Part shown: positions 8,329-15,639 of the stretch, one piece after another
Numbering within the stretch: position 1 is the stretch's first letter
Layout: each line of letters starts with the position of its first letter
Source of the DNA: Microbacterium sp. T2.11-28
GTDB lineage: Bacteria > Actinomycetota > Actinomycetes > Actinomycetales > Microbacteriaceae
DNA: 64,000 bases
Reading direction: 5' to 3'
Assembly: GCF_950097975.1 (NCBI RefSeq)
Contig: NZ_CATNHF010000030.1
Location: 62,001 to 126,000, forward strand
Made by a program: the position numbers and the translations under genes
Notes under the pieces: model-generated
The model's input: only the letters and a program-made list of their open reading frames with translations
What the model was told of the DNA's origin: nothing
Databases searched by the model: none

Positions 8329-8363
8329 CACTATCGCGGTCCGCCTGAGAATGCCATGGACGG

Positions 8364-9191
8364 TCACTGATATACCGCGGCGCAGATGCGGTCGAACAGC
8401 GGCTCGCCCGCGGCGATCGTCATCTCCCGCCCGGGCGCGTCGCCCGGGACTCCGCCGAGTCGCCCGCCGGCCTCGAGCACGAGGAGTCCCCCGGCGGCGT
8501 GGTCCCACGGGTGCAGCCCGCGCTCGAAGTAGCCGTCGAGACGCGCGGCGGCGACGAACGCCAGGTCGAGCGACGCGGCGCCCGCGCGGCGGATGTCGCG
8601 CGCGAGCGGCATCACGCGGCGCAGTCGGGCGAAGTCGCCCTCATGGGTGGCCGGGTCGTATCCGAAGCCGGTCGCGACGAGAGCTCCCGCCGGTCCCGGA
8701 GCACCCACCCGCAGGCGCTGCTCACCGAGCCATGCGCCGCCGCCGCGCGTGGCATGGAACAGTTCGCCGGTGACCGGATTGAACACGACCCCCACCAGCT
8801 GGCGCCAACGCGTCGCGACCGGCTCGCCGGAGACGGCGGCGATGCTGACCGCGTAGTGCGGGATGCCGTAGAGGTAGTTGACGGTGCCGTCGATCGGGTC
8901 GACGACCCAGGTGATGCCGGTGGTGCCGCCCTCGGCGCCGCCCTCCTCGCCGAGGAAGCCGTCGTGCGGTCGTGCCTCCGACAGACGCGCGCGGATGAGG
9001 TCCTCGACCTCGCGATCGGCCTCGGTCACGACGTCGGCGAGTGTGGACTTCGTCGCGGCGACCGAGACGCCCTCGCTGCGGCGTCGGCGAGCGAGCTCCC
9101 CCGCCTCCCGGGCGATGCCGACGGCGAGCGCGAGGAGCTCCGCCAGATCGATCGATCCGTTCGTCTCATCGGCTGCCGAGGAATCCACCAT
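8364..9191 (-). CDS. Inositol monophosphatase family protein
   Basis: A predicted magnesium-dependent sugar-phosphate phosphatase of 275 residues, acting on inositol phosphate or a related substrate such as histidinol phosphate. Metal-site motifs are clear: VTEADREVEDLI, FLGEEGG, WVVDPIDGTVNYLYG and HPWDHAAGGLLVLEAGG. I chose the ATG at 9191 (MVDSSAADE) because a TAGCGT box on the minus strand ends 7 bases upstream; a start at 9200 would lie inside that box. It is divergent from the CrtI-like gene, and the two start codons are only 32 bases apart. Confidence 0.9.
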   Translation of the reverse strand: MVDSSAADETNGSIDLAELLALAVGIAREAGELARRRRSEGVSVAATKSTLADVVTEADREVEDLIRARLSEARPHDGFLGEEGGAEGGTTGITWVVDPIDGTVNYLYGIPHYAVSIAAVSGEPVATRWRQLVGVVFNPVTGELFHATRGGGAWLGEQRLRVGAPGPAGALVATGFGYDPATHEGDFARLRRVMPLARDIRRAGAASLDLAFVAAARLDGYFERGLHPWDHAAGGLLVLEAGGRLGGVPGDAPGREMTIAAGEPLFDRICAAVYQ

Positions 9192-9198
9192 GCACTCC

Positions 9199-9204
9199 AC
9201 GCTA
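9199..9204 (-). promoter_or_regulatory. Putative -10 box, leaderless, for the inositol-phosphatase gene
   Basis: TAGCGT on the minus strand ends 7 bases before the ATG at 9191. It faces away from the +-strand box at 9211-9216, so the two promoters are back to back. Confidence 0.5.
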
Positions 9205-9210
9205 CGCCGA

Positions 9211-9216
9211 TACCGT
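9211..9216 (+). promoter_or_regulatory. Putative -10 box, leaderless, for the CrtI-like oxidoreductase gene
   Basis: TACCGT ends 7 bases before the ATG at 9224. Its -35 region would lie within the first codons of the divergent gene. Confidence 0.5.
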
Positions 9217-9223
9217 GGACGCC

Positions 9224-10858
9224 ATGAGTCACTCCGCGTCGCAGCCGTCCGGGTCCGCAGGCTCCGCCTCGCACGATGTCGTCATCGTCGGCGGGGGCCA
9301 CAACGCGCTGGTGGCCGCCGCCTACCTCGCCCGCGCAGGTCGGCGGGTGGTCGTGCTCGAGCGGCAGGACCACCTCGGCGGCGCGGCGGTGTCGGAGCGG
9401 CCGTGGGACGGCGTCGACGCCCGGCTGTCGCGCTACTCCTACCTCGTGAGCCTGCTGCCCGCGCAGATCGTCGACGATCTGGATCTGCGCCTCGACCTCC
9501 GCCGGCGACGCTACTCCTCGTACACACCCGACCCGGCGGATCCGCGGCGCGGCATCCTCGTCGACAACGGCGACGCGCTCGCCACTGCAGCGAGCTTCCT
9601 CCGGGCCACCGGCGACGCCCACGAGGCGGAGCGGTTCGCCGCGTTCTCCGACCGGCTGCTCCCGATGGCGGCCGCGCTCTTCCCGACGGTGACGGCCCCG
9701 CTGCGCCGCGCGAAGGAGGCCCGGACGCTGTTCGGCGACGATGGGCTCTGGAGCGCGATCACCGAGCAGCCGCTCGGGACGCTCCTGCGCGAGAGCCTCG
9801 CGTCGGACCTCGCCCGCGGCATCGCGCTGACCGACGGGCTCATCGGCACCTTCGCCTCGGCCGACGACGCGTCGCTGCGTCAGAACCGCTGCTTCCTGTA
9901 CCACGTGATCGGCGGCGGCACCGGCGACTGGGATGTGCCCGCCGGAGGGATGGGCACCGTCACCGCCGCCCTCGAACGCGCGGCACGGGCCGCGGGCGCC
10001 GAGCTGCGCACCGGTGCCGATGTGGTCGCGGTCTCGCCGGACGGCGAGGTGACGCTCGCCGACGGCGGCTCGGTGCACGGCCGGCTCGTGCTGAGCGGCG
10101 TGGGCCCGGCGGTGCTCGACCGGCTCCTGCGCGCGGCCGGAGCCGATGCCGGCGGGGACGCCGCGACGCCGGCGCCGGCACCCGCCCCCGTCCCCGAGGG
10201 CGCGCAGATCAAGGTGAACATGCTGCTGCGCCGGCTGCCGCGGCTGCGCGACTCCGCCGTGGCTGCCGAGGCGGCGTTCGCGGGCACGTTCCACATCAAC
10301 GAGACGATGACCCAGCTCGACGCCGCGCACGCCGCCGCCGAGGCGGGCACCCTCCCCTCGCCGCTGCCGGCCGAGATCTACTGCCACTCCCTCACCGATC
10401 CGTCGATCCTGGGCGACGAGCTGCAGCGAAGCGGAGCGCAGACCCTCACCCTGTTCGGGTTGCAGGTGCCGCACCGGCTGATGACCGGCGCCGACCCCGA
10501 TGCCCAGCGCGACGCCCTGCTGGCGGCGGCGCAGAGCTCGCTGGACGCGGTGCTGGCCGAGCCGATCGCCGACTGCCTGTTCGAGGCGCCGGACGGGAGC
10601 CCCTGCGTCGAGGCCCGGACCACCTCCGACCTCGAGGGCGAGCTGGGCATGATCGGCGGTGACATCTTCCACGGTCCGCTGGACTGGCCGTGGGCATCCG
10701 ACGACGAGCCGCTCGAGACGCCCGGGGAGCGCTGGGGCGTCGCGACCGCGCACGAGCGCGTGCTGCTGTGCGGCGCGGGCGCCCGCCGCGGCGGTGCCGT
10801 GAGCGGCATCGGCGGGCACAACGCGGCGATGGCCGCCCTGGAGCTCCTCGGCCACTGA
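9224..10858 (+). CDS. FAD-dependent oxidoreductase of the phytoene desaturase (CrtI)/PYROXD2-like type
   Basis: A 544-residue flavoprotein. The N-terminal dinucleotide-binding motif is DVVIVGGGHNALVAAAYLARAG, followed by VVVLERQDHLGGAA. The middle contains GGGTGDWDVPAGGMGTVTAALERAARAAGAELRTGADVVAVSP (the internal region that returns to the FAD site), and the C-terminus has RVLLCGAGARRGGAVSGIGGHNAA, the usual closing FAD contact. This layout fits the large family of phytoene-desaturase-like oxidoreductases; no carotenoid genes lie nearby, so a role in carotenoid synthesis is not supported. The ATG at 9224 is set by the -10 box 7 bases upstream. Confidence 0.87.
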   Translation: MSHSASQPSGSAGSASHDVVIVGGGHNALVAAAYLARAGRRVVVLERQDHLGGAAVSERPWDGVDARLSRYSYLVSLLPAQIVDDLDLRLDLRRRRYSSYTPDPADPRRGILVDNGDALATAASFLRATGDAHEAERFAAFSDRLLPMAAALFPTVTAPLRRAKEARTLFGDDGLWSAITEQPLGTLLRESLASDLARGIALTDGLIGTFASADDASLRQNRCFLYHVIGGGTGDWDVPAGGMGTVTAALERAARAAGAELRTGADVVAVSPDGEVTLADGGSVHGRLVLSGVGPAVLDRLLRAAGADAGGDAATPAPAPAPVPEGAQIKVNMLLRRLPRLRDSAVAAEAAFAGTFHINETMTQLDAAHAAAEAGTLPSPLPAEIYCHSLTDPSILGDELQRSGAQTLTLFGLQVPHRLMTGADPDAQRDALLAAAQSSLDAVLAEPIADCLFEAPDGSPCVEARTTSDLEGELGMIGGDIFHGPLDWPWASDDEPLETPGERWGVATAHERVLLCGAGARRGGAVSGIGGHNAAMAALELLGH

Positions 10859-10876
10859 GCGCGCGACCCTCGACGA

Positions 10877-10913
10877 CGAACGAGGCCGCCCAGAGATCGG
10901 GCGGCCTCGTTCG
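10877..10913. terminator. Bidirectional hairpin terminator
   Basis: CGAACGAGGCCGCCC (10877-10891) pairs perfectly over 15 bases with GGGCGGCCTCGTTCG (10899-10913) around a 7-base loop. It lies between two convergent genes and can serve both. Confidence 0.75.
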
Positions 10914-10922
10914 GTCAGACGG

Positions 10923-11858
10923 TCACGGCTGCTGCGGCGGCGGAGGCGGCGGCGGGTAGCCCTGGTAGCCGGGGCCCGTCGGCGGCGCCATCGGCTGCGG
11001 CGGGACGCCGTCGCCGGCGGGAGGTGCGGGCGGCACCGGAGCCGCCGCCGCCGCAGGGGTCGCCGGGGCGACAGGGACGACGGGAGCGGCATAGGCCTGC
11101 GGGTAGGTGGGCTGGCCCGTGTAGTAGGCGTTCCAGTCGGGCGATCCGTCGGGCATCGCCGGCAGCGGCGTCGCGCCGTCGGCGTAGGTCGGCCACTGCT
11201 GCACCGGAGGCGGTGCGTACGCGGACGCGGCGGGACGCTCCTTCTTCGGCGCGAACAGGGCGTTGACGAGGGGCACGAGCGCGGTCCCCACGGCGGCGAG
11301 GATGGCGAGGGCGACGACCACGCGCCAGTAGAACGGCCGGAACACGACGTACTCCTCGATCATGATCGGGAGGACGAGCATGACCGCGAGGATCACGACG
11401 AGGCCGATCGTGACGTAGGTGACGATCGCGGTGAACGTGGTGCGGTGACGGTCGTGCGCCTTCGAGAAGAGGCGGATGTGCAGCAGAGCGCCCTGCAGGA
11501 TGAGGACGATGAGCAGGAATTTCATGAATCGCTCGATGCCGCTGCCGAAGTAGTCCTCGGATTCCGGCATCCAGATGAGGAAGGCGCCGATCAGGAGGAT
11601 CACGACCCAGGTCACCATGCTGGCCAGGGCGAACCAGGCCGGCCGGCGCGAGGCGAGGTTGGCCTCGAGGATCGCGACGCCGGCGAAGGCGGCCAGGAGC
11701 AGGATCGTCAGGAACGCCTTCGCGATCATGCCGTTGGCGTCGCCCACGAGCACCCAGACGACGCAGACGACCGCTGCGGCGATGAGGGCGCCGATGGCGA
11801 CCCAGATGGAAGCGCGCAGGACCCTGTTGGAATTCGGATGCGTGATCGGTTCGCTCAC
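10923..11858 (-). CDS. Multi-pass membrane protein with Pro-rich C-terminal tail, function unknown
   Basis: About 311 residues. Seven or so hydrophobic segments lie in the first two thirds (for example ASIWVAIGALIAAAVVCVVW, AFLTILLLAAFAGVAIL, WFALASMVTWVVILLIGAFL and VVVALAILAAVGTALVPLV), and the last 100 residues are rich in Pro, Ala, Tyr and Gly, ending in YPPPPPPPQQP. The GTG at 11858 is preferred because GGAGGG stands 7-8 bases upstream; an ATG at 11894 would add 12 residues. I do not recognise the family. The divergent small gene at 11979 also encodes a membrane protein with a YAPPAPPQ tail, so the pair may act together. Confidence 0.75.
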   Translation of the reverse strand: MSEPITHPNSNRVLRASIWVAIGALIAAAVVCVVWVLVGDANGMIAKAFLTILLLAAFAGVAILEANLASRRPAWFALASMVTWVVILLIGAFLIWMPESEDYFGSGIERFMKFLLIVLILQGALLHIRLFSKAHDRHRTTFTAIVTYVTIGLVVILAVMLVLPIMIEEYVVFRPFYWRVVVALAILAAVGTALVPLVNALFAPKKERPAASAYAPPPVQQWPTYADGATPLPAMPDGSPDWNAYYTGQPTYPQAYAAPVVPVAPATPAAAAAPVPPAPPAGDGVPPQPMAPPTGPGYQGYPPPPPPPQQP

Positions 11859-11978
11859 CGCTGTTCCCTCCGTCGAGACCGCAACTCCCCTCATCCTCGC
11901 ACGACCGGCCCGAGCGCCGTCGAGGTTCGGACGCCGCCTGGCTACGATGAGCGGCAATCCGACCGAGAGGACACCTCC

Positions 11979-12218
11979 GTGTACGCACTCAGCTCCAACC
12001 CGATCGATCCGGGCGCCATCGCCGGCCTCGGCATCGGCGTGATGATCATCGGCCTCGTGATCTACCTCGCGCTGCTGGCCCTGATGATCTGGATCGGCTA
12101 TCTCATCACCCGCACGGCGGTGAAGAACGGGGTCATCCTCGCCCTCCGAGAGACGGGCCAGCAGCTGCCCCCGCGCGGCTACGCTCCCCCGGCGCCGCCC
12201 CAGACCTGGCAGCAGTGA
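11979..12218 (+). CDS. Small single-helix membrane protein with Pro-rich tail
   Basis: A 79-residue protein with a long hydrophobic segment (GLGIGVMIIGLVIYLALLALMIWIGYLI), a short basic stretch, and the tail PPRGYAPPAPPQTWQQ. It starts at GTG 11979 with GAGAGG at 11965-11970 as ribosome binding site and a TACGAT box at 11943-11948. The family is not recognised. Its tail resembles that of the divergent membrane protein, which suggests a shared partner or assembly; this is inference. Confidence 0.7.
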   Translation: MYALSSNPIDPGAIAGLGIGVMIIGLVIYLALLALMIWIGYLITRTAVKNGVILALRETGQQLPPRGYAPPAPPQTWQQ

Positions 12219-12255
12219 CCTGAGCCTCGGCGCGCTCCGTCGCCGCGCGGGCGCC

Positions 12256-12261
12256 TAGACT
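12256..12261 (+). promoter_or_regulatory. Putative -10 box upstream of the MarR gene
   Basis: TAGACT lies 10 bases before the ATG at 12272, and no clear ribosome binding site is present, so a very short or absent leader is likely. Confidence 0.45.
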
Positions 12262-12271
12262 CGCGCTCGAG

Positions 12272-12772
12272 ATGACGTTTCAGGTGCCCCGCATGGACGA
12301 GCGCGAGTCGCGCGCGTGGCTCGCCCTCGTCTGGACGGCGGAGCTGCTTCCGGCGGCGCTCGACGCGCAGCTGCAGGCGGACGCCGGAATGACCCACTTC
12401 GAGTTCATGGTGCTGAGCACCCTGCAGCAGGCGCACGGCGGAACGCTTCGCACGAAGGAGCTCGCCGCCGCCGTGAACGCGACGATGCCGCGCCTGTCGC
12501 GCGTGGTCGGCAAGCTCGCCGAGCGCGATCTCGTCGAGCGCGTGGCGGGTGCGGGCGATGCGCGGGTCGTCAACGTCAGGCTCACGACGGCCGGTCGCCG
12601 CGAGCTCGTCCGTGCGGTGCCGAGTCACATCGAGCTCGTCAGGCAGCTGGTGATCGACCGGCTCTCCCGCGACCAGCTCGACGCCCTCGCGGAGGCGCTG
12701 GAGCCGCTCGTCGAGAGCCTGGATCCGCAGAGCCGGCGAGGCATCCTCTCCGACCGCACGCCGTCGACCTGA
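12272..12772 (+). CDS. MarR-family transcriptional regulator
   Basis: A 166-residue winged helix-turn-helix repressor candidate. FEFMVLSTLQQAHGGTLRTKELAAAVNATMPRLSRVVGKLAERDLVER is the recognition-helix region and GAGDARVVNVRLTTAGRREL is the beta-hairpin wing. MarR proteins often sense phenolic or oxidising compounds and control a neighbouring enzyme; here the convergent neighbour is a two-domain VOC protein with a perfect 16-base palindrome in front of it. No such palindrome is found before this gene, so autoregulation is not obvious. Confidence 0.9.
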   Translation: MTFQVPRMDERESRAWLALVWTAELLPAALDAQLQADAGMTHFEFMVLSTLQQAHGGTLRTKELAAAVNATMPRLSRVVGKLAERDLVERVAGAGDARVVNVRLTTAGRRELVRAVPSHIELVRQLVIDRLSRDQLDALAEALEPLVESLDPQSRRGILSDRTPST

Positions 12773-12794
12773 CGACGTCGGCGGGCCGTCGCGC

Positions 12795-13763
12795 TCAGCG
12801 GGCGAGCACGTCCTCGACAGCGGCGCCGGGCAGACCGATCGTCACCTGCGTGCCCCACGGGTCGGACACCACGATGTCGCGACCGGTGTCGGCGAACGGC
12901 AGGCGGTGGTGGGTCAGGCGCGCGGCGAGCGCGTCGAGGTCGTCGCGTGTCGGCACGGTGATCGCGACGTCGCCGAGGCCGAGGGCGGCGGCGCGGGGGC
13001 CGGCGCCGGCGCTGTTCCACGTGTTCATCGCGACGTGGTGGTGGTAGCCGCCCGCCGACGCGAAGAGCGCTCCGGGGAAGGAGCCGACGGTCGTCTCGAA
13101 GCCCAGGGCGTCGATGTAGAAGGCGCGCGCCGCCCCGATGTCGCCGACCTGCAGGTGGACGTGGCCGACCTTGCCGTGCGCGGCCGTGACGCCGCTGACC
13201 GCGTCGTCGGTGAGGTGCGCCTTCAGGTACTCGTTCGGGTCGAGGAAGAGCGTCGACATCTGCAGCTCGCCGCCCGAGTATCGCCACTGCTCACGGGGAC
13301 GGTCGGTGTAGAGCTCGATGCCGTTGCCCTCGGGGTCGGTGAAGTAGAAGGCCTCGCTCACGAGGTGGTCGCTCGAGCCGGCGAAGCGGCTCCGCGGATC
13401 CTGCGCGGCGCGGAGCACCGTCGCCGCCAGCGACGGCGCGTCGTCGAAGAGGAACGCGGTGTGGAAGAGCCCCGCCTGGCGCGGATCGACGGCAGGCAGC
13501 CCCGGCGTGCCGATCAGCCGCACCATGGGCGTCGTGCCGCGTCCGAGCACGCGGTGCACCTCGGCGCCGCGCGAGCGCTCCTCGAGCGGCTGGAGCGCGA
13601 GCGCGTCGGCGTAGTAGGTCGACATCAGCTCGAGGTCTCCGACGCGCAGGGTCACCGCGTCCATGCCCGTCGCCGCGTTGAGGACGCGGTCGGGGGCGGC
13701 GCCGGTCGCGGACTGCGTGGGCGACGGGGTGGGCGACGGGACGAGGCTCGGGATGTTCGACAT
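12795..13763 (-). CDS. Two-domain VOC (glyoxalase/ring-cleaving dioxygenase-like) protein
   Basis: A 322-residue protein with two vicinal-oxygen-chelate modules, the first starting at MDAVTLRVGDLELMSTYYADALAL and the second at VGHVHLQVGDIGAARAFYIDALGF. Metal-site candidates are visible: HTAFLF and FTDPEGNGIELY in the first half, GHVHLQV and GGYHHHVAMNTW in the second. This resembles CatE/MhqO-type extradiol dioxygenase-like proteins that degrade catechol or quinone compounds. The Pro/Ser/Thr-rich first 25 residues look disordered. A palindrome 26 bases before the ATG suggests MarR control. The exact substrate cannot be read from the sequence. Confidence 0.87.
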   Translation of the reverse strand: MSNIPSLVPSPTPSPTQSATGAAPDRVLNAATGMDAVTLRVGDLELMSTYYADALALQPLEERSRGAEVHRVLGRGTTPMVRLIGTPGLPAVDPRQAGLFHTAFLFDDAPSLAATVLRAAQDPRSRFAGSSDHLVSEAFYFTDPEGNGIELYTDRPREQWRYSGGELQMSTLFLDPNEYLKAHLTDDAVSGVTAAHGKVGHVHLQVGDIGAARAFYIDALGFETTVGSFPGALFASAGGYHHHVAMNTWNSAGAGPRAAALGLGDVAITVPTRDDLDALAARLTHHRLPFADTGRDIVVSDPWGTQVTIGLPGAAVEDVLAR

Positions 13764-13788
13764 GGGGTCCTCCGGACGGGAGTCAATC

Positions 13789-13804
13789 AGTTGTAGCTAC
13801 AACT
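13789..13804. promoter_or_regulatory. Perfect 16-base palindrome, probable MarR operator
   Basis: AGTTGTAGCTACAACT is a perfect inverted repeat located 26 bases upstream of the VOC gene start. The size and symmetry fit a MarR-family operator, and a MarR gene lies next to the VOC gene. Confidence 0.65.
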
Positions 13805-13841
13805 TGATGCCGCCGCGCGGTATTCCCGACGCCGATCCCGA

Positions 13842-14666
13842 TCAGCCCTTCAGCGACCCCTGCAGCAGCGCCGACACGAACTGGCGCTGGAACACGAGGA
13901 ACACGATGAGCGTCGGCGTCAGGATGAGGAGGGATCCGGCGCACAGGAGCGGGATGTCGGTGCCCCACTGCCCCTGGAAGGCGCCGAGCGCGCCGGCCAT
14001 CGTCCGCTGCGTGGGATCGCTGACGAGCACCACGGCGAGGAGGAACTGGTTCCACGTCCAGAGGAAGAGGAGGATCGCGAGCGAGCTGATCGCCGGCGTC
14101 GACAGCGGCACGTGGATCCGCCAGAACAGCTGCCACGTCGTGGCGCCGTCCACCCGCGCCGCCTCCGACAGCTCGGTCGGCATGTTGACGAAGTGCGCGC
14201 GCATCCACACCACGGCGAAGGGCATGAACAGTCCGATGAGCGGGAGGATGAGCGCCCACCGGGTGTTGAGGAGTCCCATGTCGCGGATCTGGTAGTACAG
14301 CGGGACGATGATGCCCTCGAGGGGAAGGGTGAGCCCCAGCAGGAAGACGATGAAGACGACGCGTCCGCCCGCGGGGCGCAGGTGCCCGAGCGCGAAGCCG
14401 GCCAGGGTGGCGATGAGGATCGCGACCGGGACGACGGCGAGCTCGATGAGCACGCTCGACCAGAGCAGCTCCAGCATCCGCGCCGACTGGAACGCGATCG
14501 CGAAGTTCTCCCAGTGCGCGGTCTCGGGCCAGGTGAGCCCCGGCGGATAGGTCCGCTGCGGGTGCAGGGCGGTGATGAAGAGGCTGATGAAGGGGACGAT
14601 CGTGATCGCCATGAGGATGACGAGCAGGATGGTGCCGAGCCAGCGCTCCCGCGCGGCGACGATCAT
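13842..14666 (-). CDS. Carbohydrate ABC transporter permease, MalG type (locus A)
   Basis: A 274-residue inner-membrane permease with six hydrophobic helices and the EAA loop EAARVDGATTWQLFWRIHVPLS that docks the ATPase. The short cytoplasmic N-terminus and the ending FQRQFVSALLQGSLKG are typical of MalG-like subunits. It overlaps the upstream permease gene by 4 bases and is the last gene of locus A. No ATPase gene is present in this locus, so a shared ATPase of the MsmX/UgpC kind encoded elsewhere would have to power it; that is inference from family knowledge. Confidence 0.92.
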   Translation of the reverse strand: MIVAARERWLGTILLVILMAITIVPFISLFITALHPQRTYPPGLTWPETAHWENFAIAFQSARMLELLWSSVLIELAVVPVAILIATLAGFALGHLRPAGGRVVFIVFLLGLTLPLEGIIVPLYYQIRDMGLLNTRWALILPLIGLFMPFAVVWMRAHFVNMPTELSEAARVDGATTWQLFWRIHVPLSTPAISSLAILLFLWTWNQFLLAVVLVSDPTQRTMAGALGAFQGQWGTDIPLLCAGSLLILTPTLIVFLVFQRQFVSALLQGSLKG

Positions 14667-15634
14667 GATTCCTTCCCGCGCAGCAGGCGCTGCAGCGGCA
14701 GCACGACCAGCAGGACGAGCGCCATGAGGGTGAGGGCGAGGGCGGAAGCCGTGCCGATCTCACGGTCGAAGAACGCGAGGTAGTAGACCTGCAGGCCGGG
14801 GACCAGCGTGCTGTTGCCCGGTCCGCCCTGCGTCGAGATGTAGATGATGTCGAAGCTCGCGAGCGCGGCGATCACGGTGATGATGACGCAGACCGCCAGC
14901 TCCTGACGGACGCCCGGCAGCGTGATCGAGACGAACTCGCGCACGGGACCCGCGCCGTCGATGCGCGCGGCCTCGTAGAGGCTCTGATCGATCTTCGACA
15001 TTCCGGCCAGCAGCAGGATGAGACACAGCCCCACCGCGACCCACGCGCCGATGACGCCGACAGCCGGGAGGGCGGTGTCGAAGTCGCCGAGCCACGCGCG
15101 GGCCAGTCCGCCGAGGCCCACCGCGCGCAGCAGCTGGTTGACCATGCCGTTGGAGGCGAACTGCCACGTCCACATGATTCCGGCGGCCACCAGCGGGATC
15201 ACCTGCGGGAGGAACAGCACCGTCCGCGCGACCCCGGCGAGGCGGCTGGTCGCGATGCCCCGGATGACGTTCGCCGCGAACAGCGCCAGCAGCACCGGGA
15301 CGATGCTGAAGTAGATGATGAGCTCGAACGCGTTGAGGATCGACCCGACGAGCTTGGGGTTGGTGAACACCTCGATGTAGTTGTCGAAGCCCGCCCAGGT
15401 GGCGGGCTGGATCCCGTTCCAGTCGTAGAGCGAGTACTGCGCCGTCAGCGCGATGGGGCGCAGGACGAAGACGCCGTAGAAGATCGCCGCCGGCAGCACC
15501 AGCAGGTAGATCGGCAGCGAGCGCCAGAGTCGACGCGCGCGCCCGTGGCGGCGCCGCGGGACGGTCGAGGGGACGGAAGGTGAGGGTGCTGCGCCGACGT
15601 CGGTCGACGCAGCACCCTCGTGGACACGGCTCAT
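14663..15634 (-). CDS. Carbohydrate ABC transporter permease, MalF type (locus A)
   Basis: A 323-residue permease with a basic, Pro-rich N-terminus, then LPIYLLVLPAAIFYGVFVLRPI as first helix and an EAA loop EAARIDGAGPVREFVSITLPG near residue 220. It pairs with the MalG-type subunit at 13842, which it overlaps by 4 bases, and starts 5 bases after the solute-binding protein gene. Together they form the membrane channel of a sugar importer whose likely cargo, from context, is a fructose-containing oligosaccharide. Confidence 0.92.
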   Translation of the reverse strand: MSRVHEGAASTDVGAAPSPSVPSTVPRRRHGRARRLWRSLPIYLLVLPAAIFYGVFVLRPIALTAQYSLYDWNGIQPATWAGFDNYIEVFTNPKLVGSILNAFELIIYFSIVPVLLALFAANVIRGIATSRLAGVARTVLFLPQVIPLVAAGIMWTWQFASNGMVNQLLRAVGLGGLARAWLGDFDTALPAVGVIGAWVAVGLCLILLLAGMSKIDQSLYEAARIDGAGPVREFVSITLPGVRQELAVCVIITVIAALASFDIIYISTQGGPGNSTLVPGLQVYYLAFFDREIGTASALALTLMALVLLVVLPLQRLLRGKES

Positions 15635-15639
15635 CGGGG

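Noticed and set aside
9224-10858. CrtI-like gene as part of a carotenoid cluster
   Set aside because: No phytoene synthase, cyclase or prenyltransferase gene for carotenoids is adjacent, and the family has many non-carotenoid members.
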